Positions 26,301 through 34,190 of a stretch of DNA of 35,319 nucleotides are shown here, one piece after another (the first letter of the stretch is position 1; each line of letters begins with the position of its first letter). Made by a program: the position numbers and the translations under genes. Origin of the DNA: Bryobacterales bacterium (GTDB lineage: Bacteria > Acidobacteriota > Terriglobia > Bryobacterales > Bryobacteraceae). The DNA lies in assembly GCA_019261985.1 (NCBI GenBank), contig JAFAQY010000004.1, positions 1 through 35,319 on the forward strand, in the 5' to 3' direction. Under the pieces are notes generated by a model. It had not been told where the DNA came from, ran no database searches, and worked only from the letters and a program-made list of their open reading frames with translations.

Positions 26301-26384
26301 GAGGTTTCGGTCCTGCTCCCTGGAGCCGGGGAGCGATGCGGCCGACAGGCGGTCCGGAGCAATCCGATTACTGGCAGTGCTCAA
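23298..26384 (-). CDS. Single-module NRPS-like protein: adenylation - carrier - GNAT-like domain
   Basis: The protein has 1028 residues. The adenylation domain (about 30-520) shows A3 YTSGSTGQPKG (173-183), A4 FDVSAWE with Asp219, A5 NSYGPTEAS, A7 YRTGDL, A8 GRRDDQVKVHGVRIEL and A10 NGKVDRKKL with Lys510. The carrier domain (about 530-602) has the phosphopantetheine Ser565 in DCGGDSLLA. Residues about 618-1028 form a GNAT-like acyltransferase region, possibly two repeats (IVGFHGLVPV; LTGYAALREP). No condensation or thioesterase domain exists. By alignment to GrsA the specificity code reads D-V-W-Q-V-C-S-I-G-K; I know no exact match. The start is TTG at 26384, supported by GGAGG 6-10 nt upstream. 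Likely role: activate an amino acid, load it on the carrier and pass it to an amine or hydroxyl acceptor. Confidence 0.88.
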   Translation of the reverse strand: MSTASNRIAPDRLSAASLPGSREQDRNLCLHQIIEAWAARTPQSVAVFYEGETLTYGELNRRANRLARVLQRRGIGVGSLVGVSMARSLEMIVGILAILKAGAAYVPLDPRLPQERLSFLISDGPIAVVLTRSQRLQAGGALVLDVKAEAGAGEEDGDLQAAVTNADLVYVIYTSGSTGQPKGVMVPHRGVVNWLVWMRNTFEATPRDVVLKKAPLTFDVSAWELFLPLISGARLVLADGDRQYDPAYLASLMASQRVTIAQFVPSLMRSFLDLEEMPDLSALRHVMCGGEILTPKLQDRFLERLSSEVCNSYGPTEASIGVTRWPCRRGDSRDTVPIGGPVDNTELYILDPDLNPVPPGVPGELYIGGICLGRGYLNRPDLTAERFLPNPFNSAYEARMYRTGDLCRFLHDGNIDFIGRRDDQVKVHGVRIELAEVEKAIAGHSSVEAAAAAAEDRGGDTILAAYVVPISGSQVTDRELRAFLRLKLPPSMIPTEFIFVEGLPLSPNGKVDRKKLASLRPAPEQRSFTEPRDALERRIADLWAEVLKERRFGIDDDFFDCGGDSLLATQVLIRLERDFKIRIPLDRLLGAFTIEEIARILRPRPSGSPGASTRHLTEGCRVASFDDIRGIFQVCSRAFPGYADCSFEDFEKLCAHRWLKNPFRKADDPFGWVLENESGEIVGFHGLVPVRLWIGGQSYPASAPTTWAVDPGYGRAGLGLLSEFLNWGQDRFLLNTTANAVTSALHSSSSIGMKPIPLQDFDQRLLWILDFKALVQWKTAQSAAPELWRRIVASWPAQSILAVSAPLAFGISGGASAALRGGFRRMEIRFKCRPLQITQVDRCGAEFDELWERLKGRYAVTTERTLSFLQWRHGNSPRLLGKSYMLACRDKGKLTGYAALREPINTAPGHFILTDLFYDRENPEVFPTLMNGAFEFVSARKASVLEVFGFHPSLNRQLKTQNPYVLRRSQLEHLGRTVSFAGMARVLDPRTRKTHSSTYWYHAPNSELEAICSAGSWWPSGVDGDLNL

Positions 26385-26428
26385 CCCGTCCCTCCGACGC
26401 GCGAGCGAAAACGGTCGCGTTAGATTCA

Positions 26429-26457
26429 GGTATAGTAAACGATCGCCAGTTCGTCAA
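26429..26457 (-). promoter_or_regulatory. Sigma70-type promoter for the A-T-GNAT gene
   Basis: On the minus strand TTGACG (26457-26452) and TATACC (26434-26429) are separated by exactly 17 nt. Transcription would start near 26422, about 38 nt before the TTG start codon, leaving room for the GGAGG ribosome-binding site at about 26391-26396. Confidence 0.6.
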
Positions 26458-26542
26458 CCGGCGCGGTCAGCTTCTAATCATACCCCTTAGGAGGGCCACG
26501 CGGTCCGTGCCGTCGCCGACGCGTCGGCCGCGCAAGTCTGCA

Positions 26543-27007
26543 TTAACTGGCCGCTTCTTTCGCCGCCAGCATGGCGCGGACGCGGTCGCTGAGCGCCTTC
26601 CCGTCCACCCGCTTTCCCGCGAGCTTCGCTTGCGTCGCCTTCATGACCACTCCCATTTGCTTCAGCGAGGTCACGCCGGTTTCAGCCATCGCTGCGTTCA
26701 CGGCGGCATCGATTTCTTGCTCCGAAGGAGCGGCGGGCATATAGGACTCGATGAGCTTCAGCTCCGCTTCTTCCTTGTCGGCGAGCTCCGGGCGTCCGCC
26801 CTTGCGGAACATGTCGGCGGACTCCCGCCGCTGCTTGATGAGCATATTCAGCACCTGAAGCTCGCTTTGCGTATCCAACGGCTTCATCGTATCCACTTGA
26901 TGCTTTTGGAGCGCTGCCTTGACCATCCGCAGCGCGTCCAGCCGCACTTCTTCACGGCCCTTCATCGCAGAAACCATGTCTTTTTGGATTTGATCGAGAA
27001 GCGCCAT
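26543..27007 (-). CDS. yqeY: GatB/YqeY domain-containing protein
   Basis: The 154-residue cytoplasmic protein is of the YqeY family, related to the tRNA-binding tail of the GatB amidotransferase subunit. It begins MALLDQIQKDMVSAMKGREEVRLDALRMVKAAL. It has the central LNMLIKQRRESADMFRKGGRPELADKEEAELKLIESYMP motif and the closing GVVMKATQAKLAGKRVDGKALSDRVRAML, all family hallmarks. Length is exact for the family (about 150). The biochemical role of free-standing YqeY is not settled; tRNA-dependent amidation is a suggestion from homology. It sits 22 bp downstream of the DUF4159 gene on the same strand, so the two may be co-transcribed. Confidence 0.95.
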   Translation of the reverse strand: MALLDQIQKDMVSAMKGREEVRLDALRMVKAALQKHQVDTMKPLDTQSELQVLNMLIKQRRESADMFRKGGRPELADKEEAELKLIESYMPAAPSEQEIDAAVNAAMAETGVTSLKQMGVVMKATQAKLAGKRVDGKALSDRVRAMLAAKEAAS

Positions 27008-27029
27008 ATCGGGAGGGTTCGCTCGAGAC

Positions 27030-27884
27030 CTAGTGGGTCAGCGAATACATGACGTAGTTCACCCCAAGCCGGATGCCCAGCTCGGAATACTTCTCCGGGT
27101 AGTTCGGCTCGTCGGCCCACTCCCAGGAATCGCCTACGTCGTTATTGAACGTCATCGCGACCATCAAGCGATTGTGATCATCGTAGATTCCGCGCCAGTG
27201 GGGCACGGATCCGTCGTTGCGGTAGGTGCCTCCGCTTCGCAGCGCCCATTCGCCGGGAACTTGATAGCGGTCATTCAAATCGTACACGGTGTGAAAAATC
27301 GCATCCGGATCTTCTATCTCCACGATGGCGCGATCGGGGAACACCGCCTTCATGCTTTCATCGAACCGCTCCCATTCCTGCGTGCCCCAAAAGTCGTCGA
27401 GGTAGAGGAAGCCGCCCCGCAAAAGATAATCGCGCAGCTTCGCGGCCTGCGATTCGGTGAGCTTCCAATCGCCCAATTCGCCGGCGGCGAGAAAAGGCCA
27501 GTTGAAAACGTCGTCGTCATCGTCGAGATTGATGGGTTGCTCAACGGAGCGGACGTTAATGCGCGTGAGCCTGCGCAGCGCTTGCGCGAAGTGCCGGTCG
27601 GCGCGCGGATAATCCTGGCTCCAGCTTGTTCCGCCCTCGCGCCAATCGATTCGCCTCCAGCGCCCTCCGCCGAATCGCGCATAGGGATGCGGCGGATACA
27701 TCAGGCGGGCGAAAATCCATTCGCTTTTTTCTTGATAATCCGCCGGCAGAGGAATATCGTCATATGCCTCCATGCTGCGGTAGACGCGAAAAGGTTTCTG
27801 AAACGCGGCGAGACTGGCGGCGAACACAAGCACGGCAGCGGAGGCCCAAAGCACCTTTTCCGCAGTGACCCGCCGGAGAGTCAT
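27030..27884 (-). CDS. DUF4159 domain-containing protein with N-terminal membrane anchor
   Basis: The 284-residue protein has an N-terminal hydrophobic segment (about 10-28) that serves as a signal or anchor. It then has a DUF4159 domain: FIFARLMYPP-like opening (WIFARLMYPPHPYARFGG), WSQDYPRADRHFAQALRRLT, LLRGGFLYLDDFWGTQEWERF, and the closing NDVGDSWEWADEPNYPEKYSELGIRLGVNYVMYSLTH. The fold is class-I glutamine-amidotransferase-like in related proteins, and the domain is common in Acidobacteria and Planctomycetes next to MoxR/vWA genes, none of which is here. It probably faces the periplasm. Function is unknown. It starts 99 bp from the divergent glycosyltransferase gene. Confidence 0.85.
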   Translation of the reverse strand: MTLRRVTAEKVLWASAAVLVFAASLAAFQKPFRVYRSMEAYDDIPLPADYQEKSEWIFARLMYPPHPYARFGGGRWRRIDWREGGTSWSQDYPRADRHFAQALRRLTRINVRSVEQPINLDDDDDVFNWPFLAAGELGDWKLTESQAAKLRDYLLRGGFLYLDDFWGTQEWERFDESMKAVFPDRAIVEIEDPDAIFHTVYDLNDRYQVPGEWALRSGGTYRNDGSVPHWRGIYDDHNRLMVAMTFNNDVGDSWEWADEPNYPEKYSELGIRLGVNYVMYSLTH

Positions 27885-27983
27885 AACTTACCTGAGCATA
27901 CCACCAGACACATGAAACTGTAATACGGTCTCGGCCCTCTAAGTTGGAAGCGGCCGCTAATCGCAATACAGACTCGACGCGTG

Positions 27984-29651
27984 ATGGTCAGATTCGAAGC
28001 TCTTTACCTTCGGCGTTACGTTAAGTACGGATGTGTATTTTTCATCGCTCTCGTCTTGCTTGGCGTTGGCCTCGGCAAAAGCGGACTGGCGAGCCCCTTT
28101 ACAGATCCCATAGGTGGAATCCGAGCCCAGGATGAAACCACTTGGGCGAGCATGGCGGCGGATGTGGCTAGTCGCGGAGACTGGATGAATCCCCTGCTTA
28201 TCGGCCGCTATTTCATGCAGAAGCCGCCGCTTTTGATTTGGCTTGCCGGGGCGTCCATGAAAATCTTCGGGATCTCCGCATTTGCTCTGCGACTTCCCGT
28301 CTTGTTGGCGGCCTGCGCTGCCACGACAATTCTTTTCGCTTGGTGGCAATCGGAAAAGTCGTTCTGGCCGGCGTGTGTTGCCGTTTTCCTGCTTTTGTCA
28401 AATCCGCTCTGGCACACGCTGGCGCGGCTATGCTACACGGACATCCTGCTACAGGCCGGCGTGTTAGCCGCTGTTGTCGCTGTCGCGCGAGATCCAAAAT
28501 TAGAACGGAAGCGGACGGTAGCGCTTGCCGGAGCAGCGATTGCTTTCGGCATCATGGTGAAAAACGTCGCGGGCGTTTTGCCGTTACCGATTCTTGTTAT
28601 TTTTTACTTCCTGAACGGGTGGCGTTTGCCATGGGCCGCCCTTCTCAAAATATGCGTTCTAGCGTTGCTTCTCGCCGCTCCTTGGCACATTTATCAGATA
28701 ATCCAACATCCCCGCTGGCTCTTTGCCGATTATGTTCAGGTGCAGCTCTTCGAGTTCGGACGCAACCCGCCCAGCCAATCCTCGTCGGAAGGCGCCGCGT
28801 GGTTTTATCTGAAGCGGCTCGCGCTTACGGATCCCATTCTTTGTTTACTGTCTACGCTTGCCCTGCCGTTTCTGCTGCGATCGGTTAGGGAGAAAAAAGC
28901 TAACTCAGTGCTGCTACTGTCCTGGCTGGTTGTGATGGCGATCGCCCCCCTGCTTTTCAAATACCGGAATCTGCCGTATGTTTTGGGCGTTATCCCGCCG
29001 CTGTGCCTGCTCGCGACCGGTTTTGGGCCGCTGACGTCCTGGAACAAAAAAATGATTGCGGCCGCCGCCGTTGCGCTTTTCTGTTGCAAAGCGGGCTTCA
29101 GCCGCCAGCCCTGGGGTCTTCCGTATCATGAGATCGCTCCGATCCCGGCGGAACGATCGCTCGAATGGTACGCGGGGCTGCGGCGGTCAAACGAGTTGAT
29201 CGTGGTCAACTCCGACGACGAGTTCTATTCCATGGCGCTGCCGCTTGCGAAGGTTCGCTATTGCTTCATCGATGCCGCGGGCGTGACTCTAAGGTACGCG
29301 CCACACTATGCGTTCCTGGGGATCACCGTCACTGCATCCCAGTTTGAACAGTTGGAACGTTGGAGACCGCAGTTCCGCCGGCGTCTGCACGAATGGGGGT
29401 TGGATGCCACCGACCCGATTGCAACCAGCATCATCGCCGCATCGGCCCCGGAGGTTATTCAGCTTATAGAATCCCACCCGTCCAGCGATTTCTATATCCC
29501 TGCGAACGTACTTGCGGGCATTGGGAGCGGTACGGTGACCACTCACCGCGTCCTCGCAATTTCATCTGACCGTTTCTTTTTGCTGGCAGCGGGCGCTTCG
29601 ACGCCTTTACGCGGTCCCTCGGACGGTTCTCAACCGTATTGGGCTTGGTGA
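27984..29651 (+). CDS. GT39/ArnT-like membrane glycosyltransferase
   Basis: The polytopic GT-C enzyme of about 555 residues uses a polyprenyl-phosphate sugar on the periplasmic side. The first hydrophobic helix (about 16-35) is followed by the catalytic acidic pair Asp50-Glu51 in AQDETTWASMA. The ArnT/PMT hallmark YFMQKPPLLIWLAG (about 77-90) follows, then about ten more hydrophobic segments and a soluble C-terminal domain (about 390-555). I prefer the ATG at 27984; a GTG one codon before it is in frame. It faces DUF4159 divergently. The acceptor (lipid, protein or polysaccharide) cannot be told from sequence. Confidence 0.88.
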   Translation: MVRFEALYLRRYVKYGCVFFIALVLLGVGLGKSGLASPFTDPIGGIRAQDETTWASMAADVASRGDWMNPLLIGRYFMQKPPLLIWLAGASMKIFGISAFALRLPVLLAACAATTILFAWWQSEKSFWPACVAVFLLLSNPLWHTLARLCYTDILLQAGVLAAVVAVARDPKLERKRTVALAGAAIAFGIMVKNVAGVLPLPILVIFYFLNGWRLPWAALLKICVLALLLAAPWHIYQIIQHPRWLFADYVQVQLFEFGRNPPSQSSSEGAAWFYLKRLALTDPILCLLSTLALPFLLRSVREKKANSVLLLSWLVVMAIAPLLFKYRNLPYVLGVIPPLCLLATGFGPLTSWNKKMIAAAAVALFCCKAGFSRQPWGLPYHEIAPIPAERSLEWYAGLRRSNELIVVNSDDEFYSMALPLAKVRYCFIDAAGVTLRYAPHYAFLGITVTASQFEQLERWRPQFRRRLHEWGLDATDPIATSIIAASAPEVIQLIESHPSSDFYIPANVLAGIGSGTVTTHRVLAISSDRFFLLAAGASTPLRGPSDGSQPYWAW

Positions 29652-29660
29652 AGGCGCGCG

Positions 29661-32321
29661 TCACCGGACAGGAATCAGGCTCTTGTTGGAATACACGGGC
29701 TGTCCATCCACAACGGCAGCTATCGATAAATTGATGTCGTTGCCGGAGGGAGTTTCAAGCGGCACCTGAAATGCGATCTCCGTCACGCCCACCATTCCCG
29801 CCGCGTATTTCGCCGATAGCATCGGAGCTGCCCTGCCCGCGACGCCAACGATGAGCGCTAGCGCGGGTTCTGCAACGGCAAGCGATGTTCCGGTTTCGCC
29901 GGTCCGCACGGGAGGCTTAAATCCCCCAATGCCATTTACGAAATACCGCAGAATCTCGCCGCGATGCGCGGGATGCTCCAAATCCACAAAGCTGCCGTCC
30001 GGCCGCAGCACGATTCCGCGAAGCTTGGAATCAGACATCCGCATCTGAAAAACGCCCGGCGCTAAAGGCAACACGCGAACTTTCTTGGGCCACATCAAGT
30101 CTCCCCGGCGAAGCTTCACCGTCACCAAACCCGGCTGCGTTTCGAACGGCACCTGGAGAGTGATGGCTTCCTGATTCCCAAAATGCGATACGCCCAGAAT
30201 GGGGGCAAAGTAATCGCCGAATTGGACTGAGATGTCGGCGGGCGGTTCCGCCTTCGCGACGCTGGTACCGGGAGAAAACTCATCGCCAAATTCCGCCGAG
30301 ATGCCGCTGAGGTGAACCGGCAATAGGCCGAGGGTATGCGAAATCGTGCTCGCATGCAAATCTGGAGCTAAATTGCCGCCGAAAAGAACTGCGATTCCCC
30401 CGGGGCACAAGCCATCGCGGGGGTCGTCGCGGCGGCCCGCCCCATCCACTGCCGCGCTAAAGTACGGCTGGCCGGTCATGGGCGCCAAGGCATCGGGAGC
30501 CAGGTCGGGATTGTACTGCCAAAACTGCCGGTCGCGATAGTAATGTTTGATTTCTTTGTTTGCCGCGTCACCCAAATCCCTCGCCCAAACGATTCGCGAC
30601 GCATCGATATCCGCATCGTTGAAGACCACCCCGTAATGAAATGAGTGGTCGGCGCTATAGCGAACCATGACGACGTGCTTTCCAGCTTTGAGTTGCTCGA
30701 CAACCTTGCTTCTGGGTGTGTTCGTCGCCGTCACAACCCAGGGCGTGAGGCTCCCTCCGGCTACTGCGCATACCCCGCTCAGGCCCGCCAAAAGGATCAA
30801 TCCGCGGGAGGCGGGCAGGCCAATCGCGTGCGAGCCGGCTCTAACTACGCGCAAACTGCGCAGGCCCTGGATCACGAACAGAATCATCAAGCCGCACACA
30901 GGCGCCGCGTAATGAGGAAAAAAGAAGGGGTAAAGCCGGTTGCCGGCCAGGAGCAAAACGGTCGCGAGCAGCAGAATGCGCAAGCGCGAATCCCGCCACA
31001 AAAACGGAAGAAACAGCAGCGGTATCGTATACAGCGGGCCAAGATAAAAGCGCCAAAACACCAGCAGGCGGCTTAATTCATCATTTTCCGGGAGCCGCCC
31101 TTCGTGCGCATCCAGTTGCCACTGGAAAACGTCAGCTAGGTCCTTCTGCCGGTGTGTCGCCGGCGCGTCTTGGATGGCGGGTTGAAAGTAGAAATGCTGG
31201 GGCGTGCCGTATACGCGTTGATGAAGCACGTACGGCATCATCAGCGGATCACCCGTGACCCGCCAGTTGTAGTAGGCCGTGCCCGCGGCCAACAGAATTA
31301 ACACCGCCGAGACCGGAACAACTACGCGCCTTAACCGGAGATCGAACGGAATATGCCGCTCCCGTATTACCCAAATTGCCAGCCATACCAGCATCGGGAT
31401 GGAAAACAATAAACCTTCGTACGGACGGCTATGGCAAAGGATGACGACGCCCATTCCGAAGAGCACGCTATCGCGCAGGCGGCAATATTTCATGATGCGC
31501 GGCGCGGCGCCGACGAGTAAGGCTCCTCCGATTGCGGCCGTCGTGCCTCCCCAATATGTATTCATCCACGGATTAATGATGGAGAACCGAGCTACCGCCA
31601 ATACACCACCCAGGAGAGCCCATTTCGGCGGGACCCAGCCTTGCAGCATCCAGCAGATCAGTCCGCACATTATTCCAATGCCAAGGCAGACACCGAGCCA
31701 TGGATTGGCCCCGAAAATCTCGGGGACCGCGAGCAGGATGGCCGGTGCGATTGGATAAATGGACGTGTACGTAGGCTGGTGGAGAACGTAGATGGCTTCG
31801 AAGAACTTCCACAACGCATGAGCGGGATTCGTGAGACGGCCCGAAGCCAAAGTATTGGCTACGAGGAGATAACCAAATTCATCCGCTATCACCGGCTCAG
31901 GGATTCCAAAGATCGGCAATAGCGCCACGCGGGCAAGCACGGGAAGCACCGCGCAAAATAAAACCGCTTGTCGGCGGTGCACAGCGAAGCGGGAAATTGC
32001 GCCCTCCAGATGCTGCAGTTTCTTCGCGCCCAGCTTGGGCGCAACCAATGCGACGACAAAGCACAACGCCAGCGCCAGCCATTTGGAAATTTCGTTCGGG
32101 AACGGGCTGCCCACGGGATCGGCAATCGCCATCAGACGGGGGATATTCACTGGGTCGTGTATGTACGGCGCCGCGACGAGCGCTGTCAAATAAAGTGCAA
32201 GGAAAAAAACGGACCCGCAAATCAGCGATATCGCGAGCGGGGACTTGAACCGGGCAGCCTTCGCCTCGGTCCGCGGGCCTTGAACAGGCTGTGGAGCTAG
32301 GCCTGTGGCTTGCATGGCCAT
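29661..32321 (-). CDS. GT-C-like polytopic membrane protein with Solibacter-type (TIGR03437-like) C-terminal domain
   Basis: The protein has 886 residues. The first part (about 1-540) is a multi-helix membrane protein with an acidic pair in PVIADEFGYLLVANTLASGR (Asp147-Glu148) and YWGGTTAAIGGALLVG. This resembles a PMT/GT39-type glycosyltransferase scaffold, although the catalytic assignment is by position only. After a linker domain (SRIVWARDLG, YYRDRQFWQY), residues about 640-886 form two beta-rich units with CPGGIAVLFGGNLAP, LQVPFETQPGLVTV, LAPGVFQM, RYFVNGIGG and IAFQVPLETPSG. These recall the C-terminal domain abundant in Solibacter secreted proteins. Such a domain on a membrane glycosyltransferase is unusual. 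The start ATG is at 32321, with a second ATG two codons on. Confidence 0.8.
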   Translation of the reverse strand: MAMQATGLAPQPVQGPRTEAKAARFKSPLAISLICGSVFFLALYLTALVAAPYIHDPVNIPRLMAIADPVGSPFPNEISKWLALALCFVVALVAPKLGAKKLQHLEGAISRFAVHRRQAVLFCAVLPVLARVALLPIFGIPEPVIADEFGYLLVANTLASGRLTNPAHALWKFFEAIYVLHQPTYTSIYPIAPAILLAVPEIFGANPWLGVCLGIGIMCGLICWMLQGWVPPKWALLGGVLAVARFSIINPWMNTYWGGTTAAIGGALLVGAAPRIMKYCRLRDSVLFGMGVVILCHSRPYEGLLFSIPMLVWLAIWVIRERHIPFDLRLRRVVVPVSAVLILLAAGTAYYNWRVTGDPLMMPYVLHQRVYGTPQHFYFQPAIQDAPATHRQKDLADVFQWQLDAHEGRLPENDELSRLLVFWRFYLGPLYTIPLLFLPFLWRDSRLRILLLATVLLLAGNRLYPFFFPHYAAPVCGLMILFVIQGLRSLRVVRAGSHAIGLPASRGLILLAGLSGVCAVAGGSLTPWVVTATNTPRSKVVEQLKAGKHVVMVRYSADHSFHYGVVFNDADIDASRIVWARDLGDAANKEIKHYYRDRQFWQYNPDLAPDALAPMTGQPYFSAAVDGAGRRDDPRDGLCPGGIAVLFGGNLAPDLHASTISHTLGLLPVHLSGISAEFGDEFSPGTSVAKAEPPADISVQFGDYFAPILGVSHFGNQEAITLQVPFETQPGLVTVKLRRGDLMWPKKVRVLPLAPGVFQMRMSDSKLRGIVLRPDGSFVDLEHPAHRGEILRYFVNGIGGFKPPVRTGETGTSLAVAEPALALIVGVAGRAAPMLSAKYAAGMVGVTEIAFQVPLETPSGNDINLSIAAVVDGQPVYSNKSLIPVR

Positions 32322-32421
32322 TGGTACTGATTATAAAGGTGAGCCGAAAGCGGGAAACGTATAGCGGTTACGTGAAGTTACTCAATTAAGCCGAGGCGGC
32401 CTGTAAGCGGATTATGTACAA

Positions 32422-34035
32422 CTATTTCGGTACAGAGATTAGAGGCAGGGTAACATTCGTGACCGAGCCTTCTTCGATCTTCACGCTGGTTCCCCTTGCC
32501 GGCACAAGACTAAGCATCGCAGGAGTTGGGGCAAGGCCGAATCCGAGCGATCCGAGGTTGGGGGGCGACTCGAACGCCGCGATGTAGTAATCGCCGGGCG
32601 AGACTTCGCTCAGCTCGAACGAACCGTCCGCCGCGCACTGGACTGTTAGCCCGATTACCCCGCGTTGAGCTCCTTGCGGAATCAATACGATCGTGGCGCC
32701 GCCTCCCTGCTCTACCATTCCCCTGATTCGTCCGGAAACAGCCTGAAGGATTACGCGCAACGGCGGTCCTCCAGCGATGGCGGGGAAGACCTGATTGGTC
32801 ACTTCGGCGTTACCGAGTAAAACTTGCGCAGAAAGACCCGATCCCACGATGATCCGATATTGACCGGGCAGGACGTTTTCGAACAGGAGCGAGCCCGATT
32901 CCTCAATTCCCGAACGAACAAATTCGCCCTCTGAATTCACCATGGTCACAGCACCGAGAATCCGGGCGCTGTGCGGCCGCGGGTCCTCGCCTTTCCATTC
33001 GACAGCCGCAGTCAGGTTGAATCGGGGCGCGAGGCGGATTTCGAGATCGTCGACATCGCTGCGCCGTACGCGAACCGTCGTGGCCCCGCGCTCGCGCATG
33101 GAACTGGATTCGGCGCTAATCCGCCAATCGCCAGGGCGCACGGCCGACAAGTCGAATCGCCCGTCTGGTCCCGTAGCGGTTGTTGCCTCCGGCATACCGA
33201 TGGGCGGCGGACGCACGCCAATTGCAAAAGACGAGGGCTGCCCCGCGCGCATCGATAGCCCCATAACACCGGTAGCTGATTCGGAATTCGGGAGCAGCGA
33301 GACTTCCGCTCCGGACGAAGGCGTTCCATCCTCATTCAGGACAATGCCACGCACGCGAAGGACAGGAGCAGTCTGCATCCGGATCTCGTAACCGCTCAAA
33401 TCTCCGTCGCCGCGGAACTCGATTTTTTGGGATAGCGACGGATCGGTGACGGAAGGATAGTACGTTGTGACCATTGCGACCCTGGTCCCGTCCGAGAATT
33501 CCAGCGGCTTGGCATTTACAGCCGGCCTGGCGGCCAGTCTGTAAGATCCGGGCCTGACCTCCTCAATCGTGAAACGGCCGTCGTGATCGCTAGTCACGCT
33601 TCCCAGCAGGTTAGGGACGAAGCTGACCTCCACGCCGGCGAGTGGCTTTCCGTCGGGATCCACTACCCTGCCGCGAAGATTACTTAATGGGGCAAGCTTT
33701 AGGACCACTTTCACCGGATCGGCATCGGAGCCGATCCGTGTTCCGGAGTCCGTAAAGAAATTCAAATCCACTGGCGCGAAGCCATCCTTCCGCGCGGAAG
33801 AGCGGTAGTTCCCGGGAGCCATGCCGGCGATCTGGAAGCGTCCCGTTGCGTCCGATGTAGTCTCGTAACGGTTAGCCTGCGCAAAGAACGTAACCACCGC
33901 TCCGCCGACACCTGCGCCGGTGGCGCTGTTGACCACCGTGCCTTCCACGCCGCCGCCGGTCTGTGGGTTCTGCGCGAGCGAGAGAGCGGTGAACGCGCCA
34001 GAGGCGATCAGAACCGCGGCATAGACGCCGTTCAT
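32422..34035 (-). CDS. Secreted protein with carboxypeptidase-regulatory-like repeats
   Basis: The 537-residue protein has a signal peptide (about 1-21, ending LSLA). It then carries several transthyretin/CarboxypepD_reg-like beta-sandwich repeats: GGGVEGTVVNSATGAGVGGAVVTFF with DATGRFQIAGMAPGNYRSSARKDGF, LRGRVVDPDGKPLAGVEVSFV with DHDGRFTIEEVRPGSYRLAA, LRVRGIVLNEDGTPSSGAEVSLL with GPDGRFDLSAVRPGDWRISAE, and a last one near 440-537 ending in DGSFELSEVSPGDYYIAAF. No TonB-barrel follows, unlike the large acidobacterial receptors that use these domains. It is probably a periplasmic or surface binding/scaffold protein. It is divergent from the HELGH protein gene, with a 155-bp shared leader. Confidence 0.85.
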   Translation of the reverse strand: MNGVYAAVLIASGAFTALSLAQNPQTGGGVEGTVVNSATGAGVGGAVVTFFAQANRYETTSDATGRFQIAGMAPGNYRSSARKDGFAPVDLNFFTDSGTRIGSDADPVKVVLKLAPLSNLRGRVVDPDGKPLAGVEVSFVPNLLGSVTSDHDGRFTIEEVRPGSYRLAARPAVNAKPLEFSDGTRVAMVTTYYPSVTDPSLSQKIEFRGDGDLSGYEIRMQTAPVLRVRGIVLNEDGTPSSGAEVSLLPNSESATGVMGLSMRAGQPSSFAIGVRPPPIGMPEATTATGPDGRFDLSAVRPGDWRISAESSSMRERGATTVRVRRSDVDDLEIRLAPRFNLTAAVEWKGEDPRPHSARILGAVTMVNSEGEFVRSGIEESGSLLFENVLPGQYRIIVGSGLSAQVLLGNAEVTNQVFPAIAGGPPLRVILQAVSGRIRGMVEQGGGATIVLIPQGAQRGVIGLTVQCAADGSFELSEVSPGDYYIAAFESPPNLGSLGFGLAPTPAMLSLVPARGTSVKIEEGSVTNVTLPLISVPK

Positions 34036-34190
34036 GCGAGTCTCAGTCTACCAAACAGAGGCGTAAGGGCACGCTATCTTGCGCTTTCGCGGACATAGGT
34101 AAGGAGTGTTCGGACCCCGCCGCGCACCGTCTCGCGTTTCGCGCGCCCACGGCCGTGTAACCGGGTGAACAATCCGGCGTCTAATCGGCA

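Noticed and set aside
26336-27052. 238-residue plus-strand ORF opposite yqeY
   Set aside because: The YqeY motifs on the minus strand are unambiguous; the plus ORF is His/Arg/Leu-rich shadow.
27033-27923. 296-residue plus-strand ORF opposite DUF4159
   Set aside because: Translation has no recognisable domain, while the opposite frame shows DUF4159 motifs throughout.
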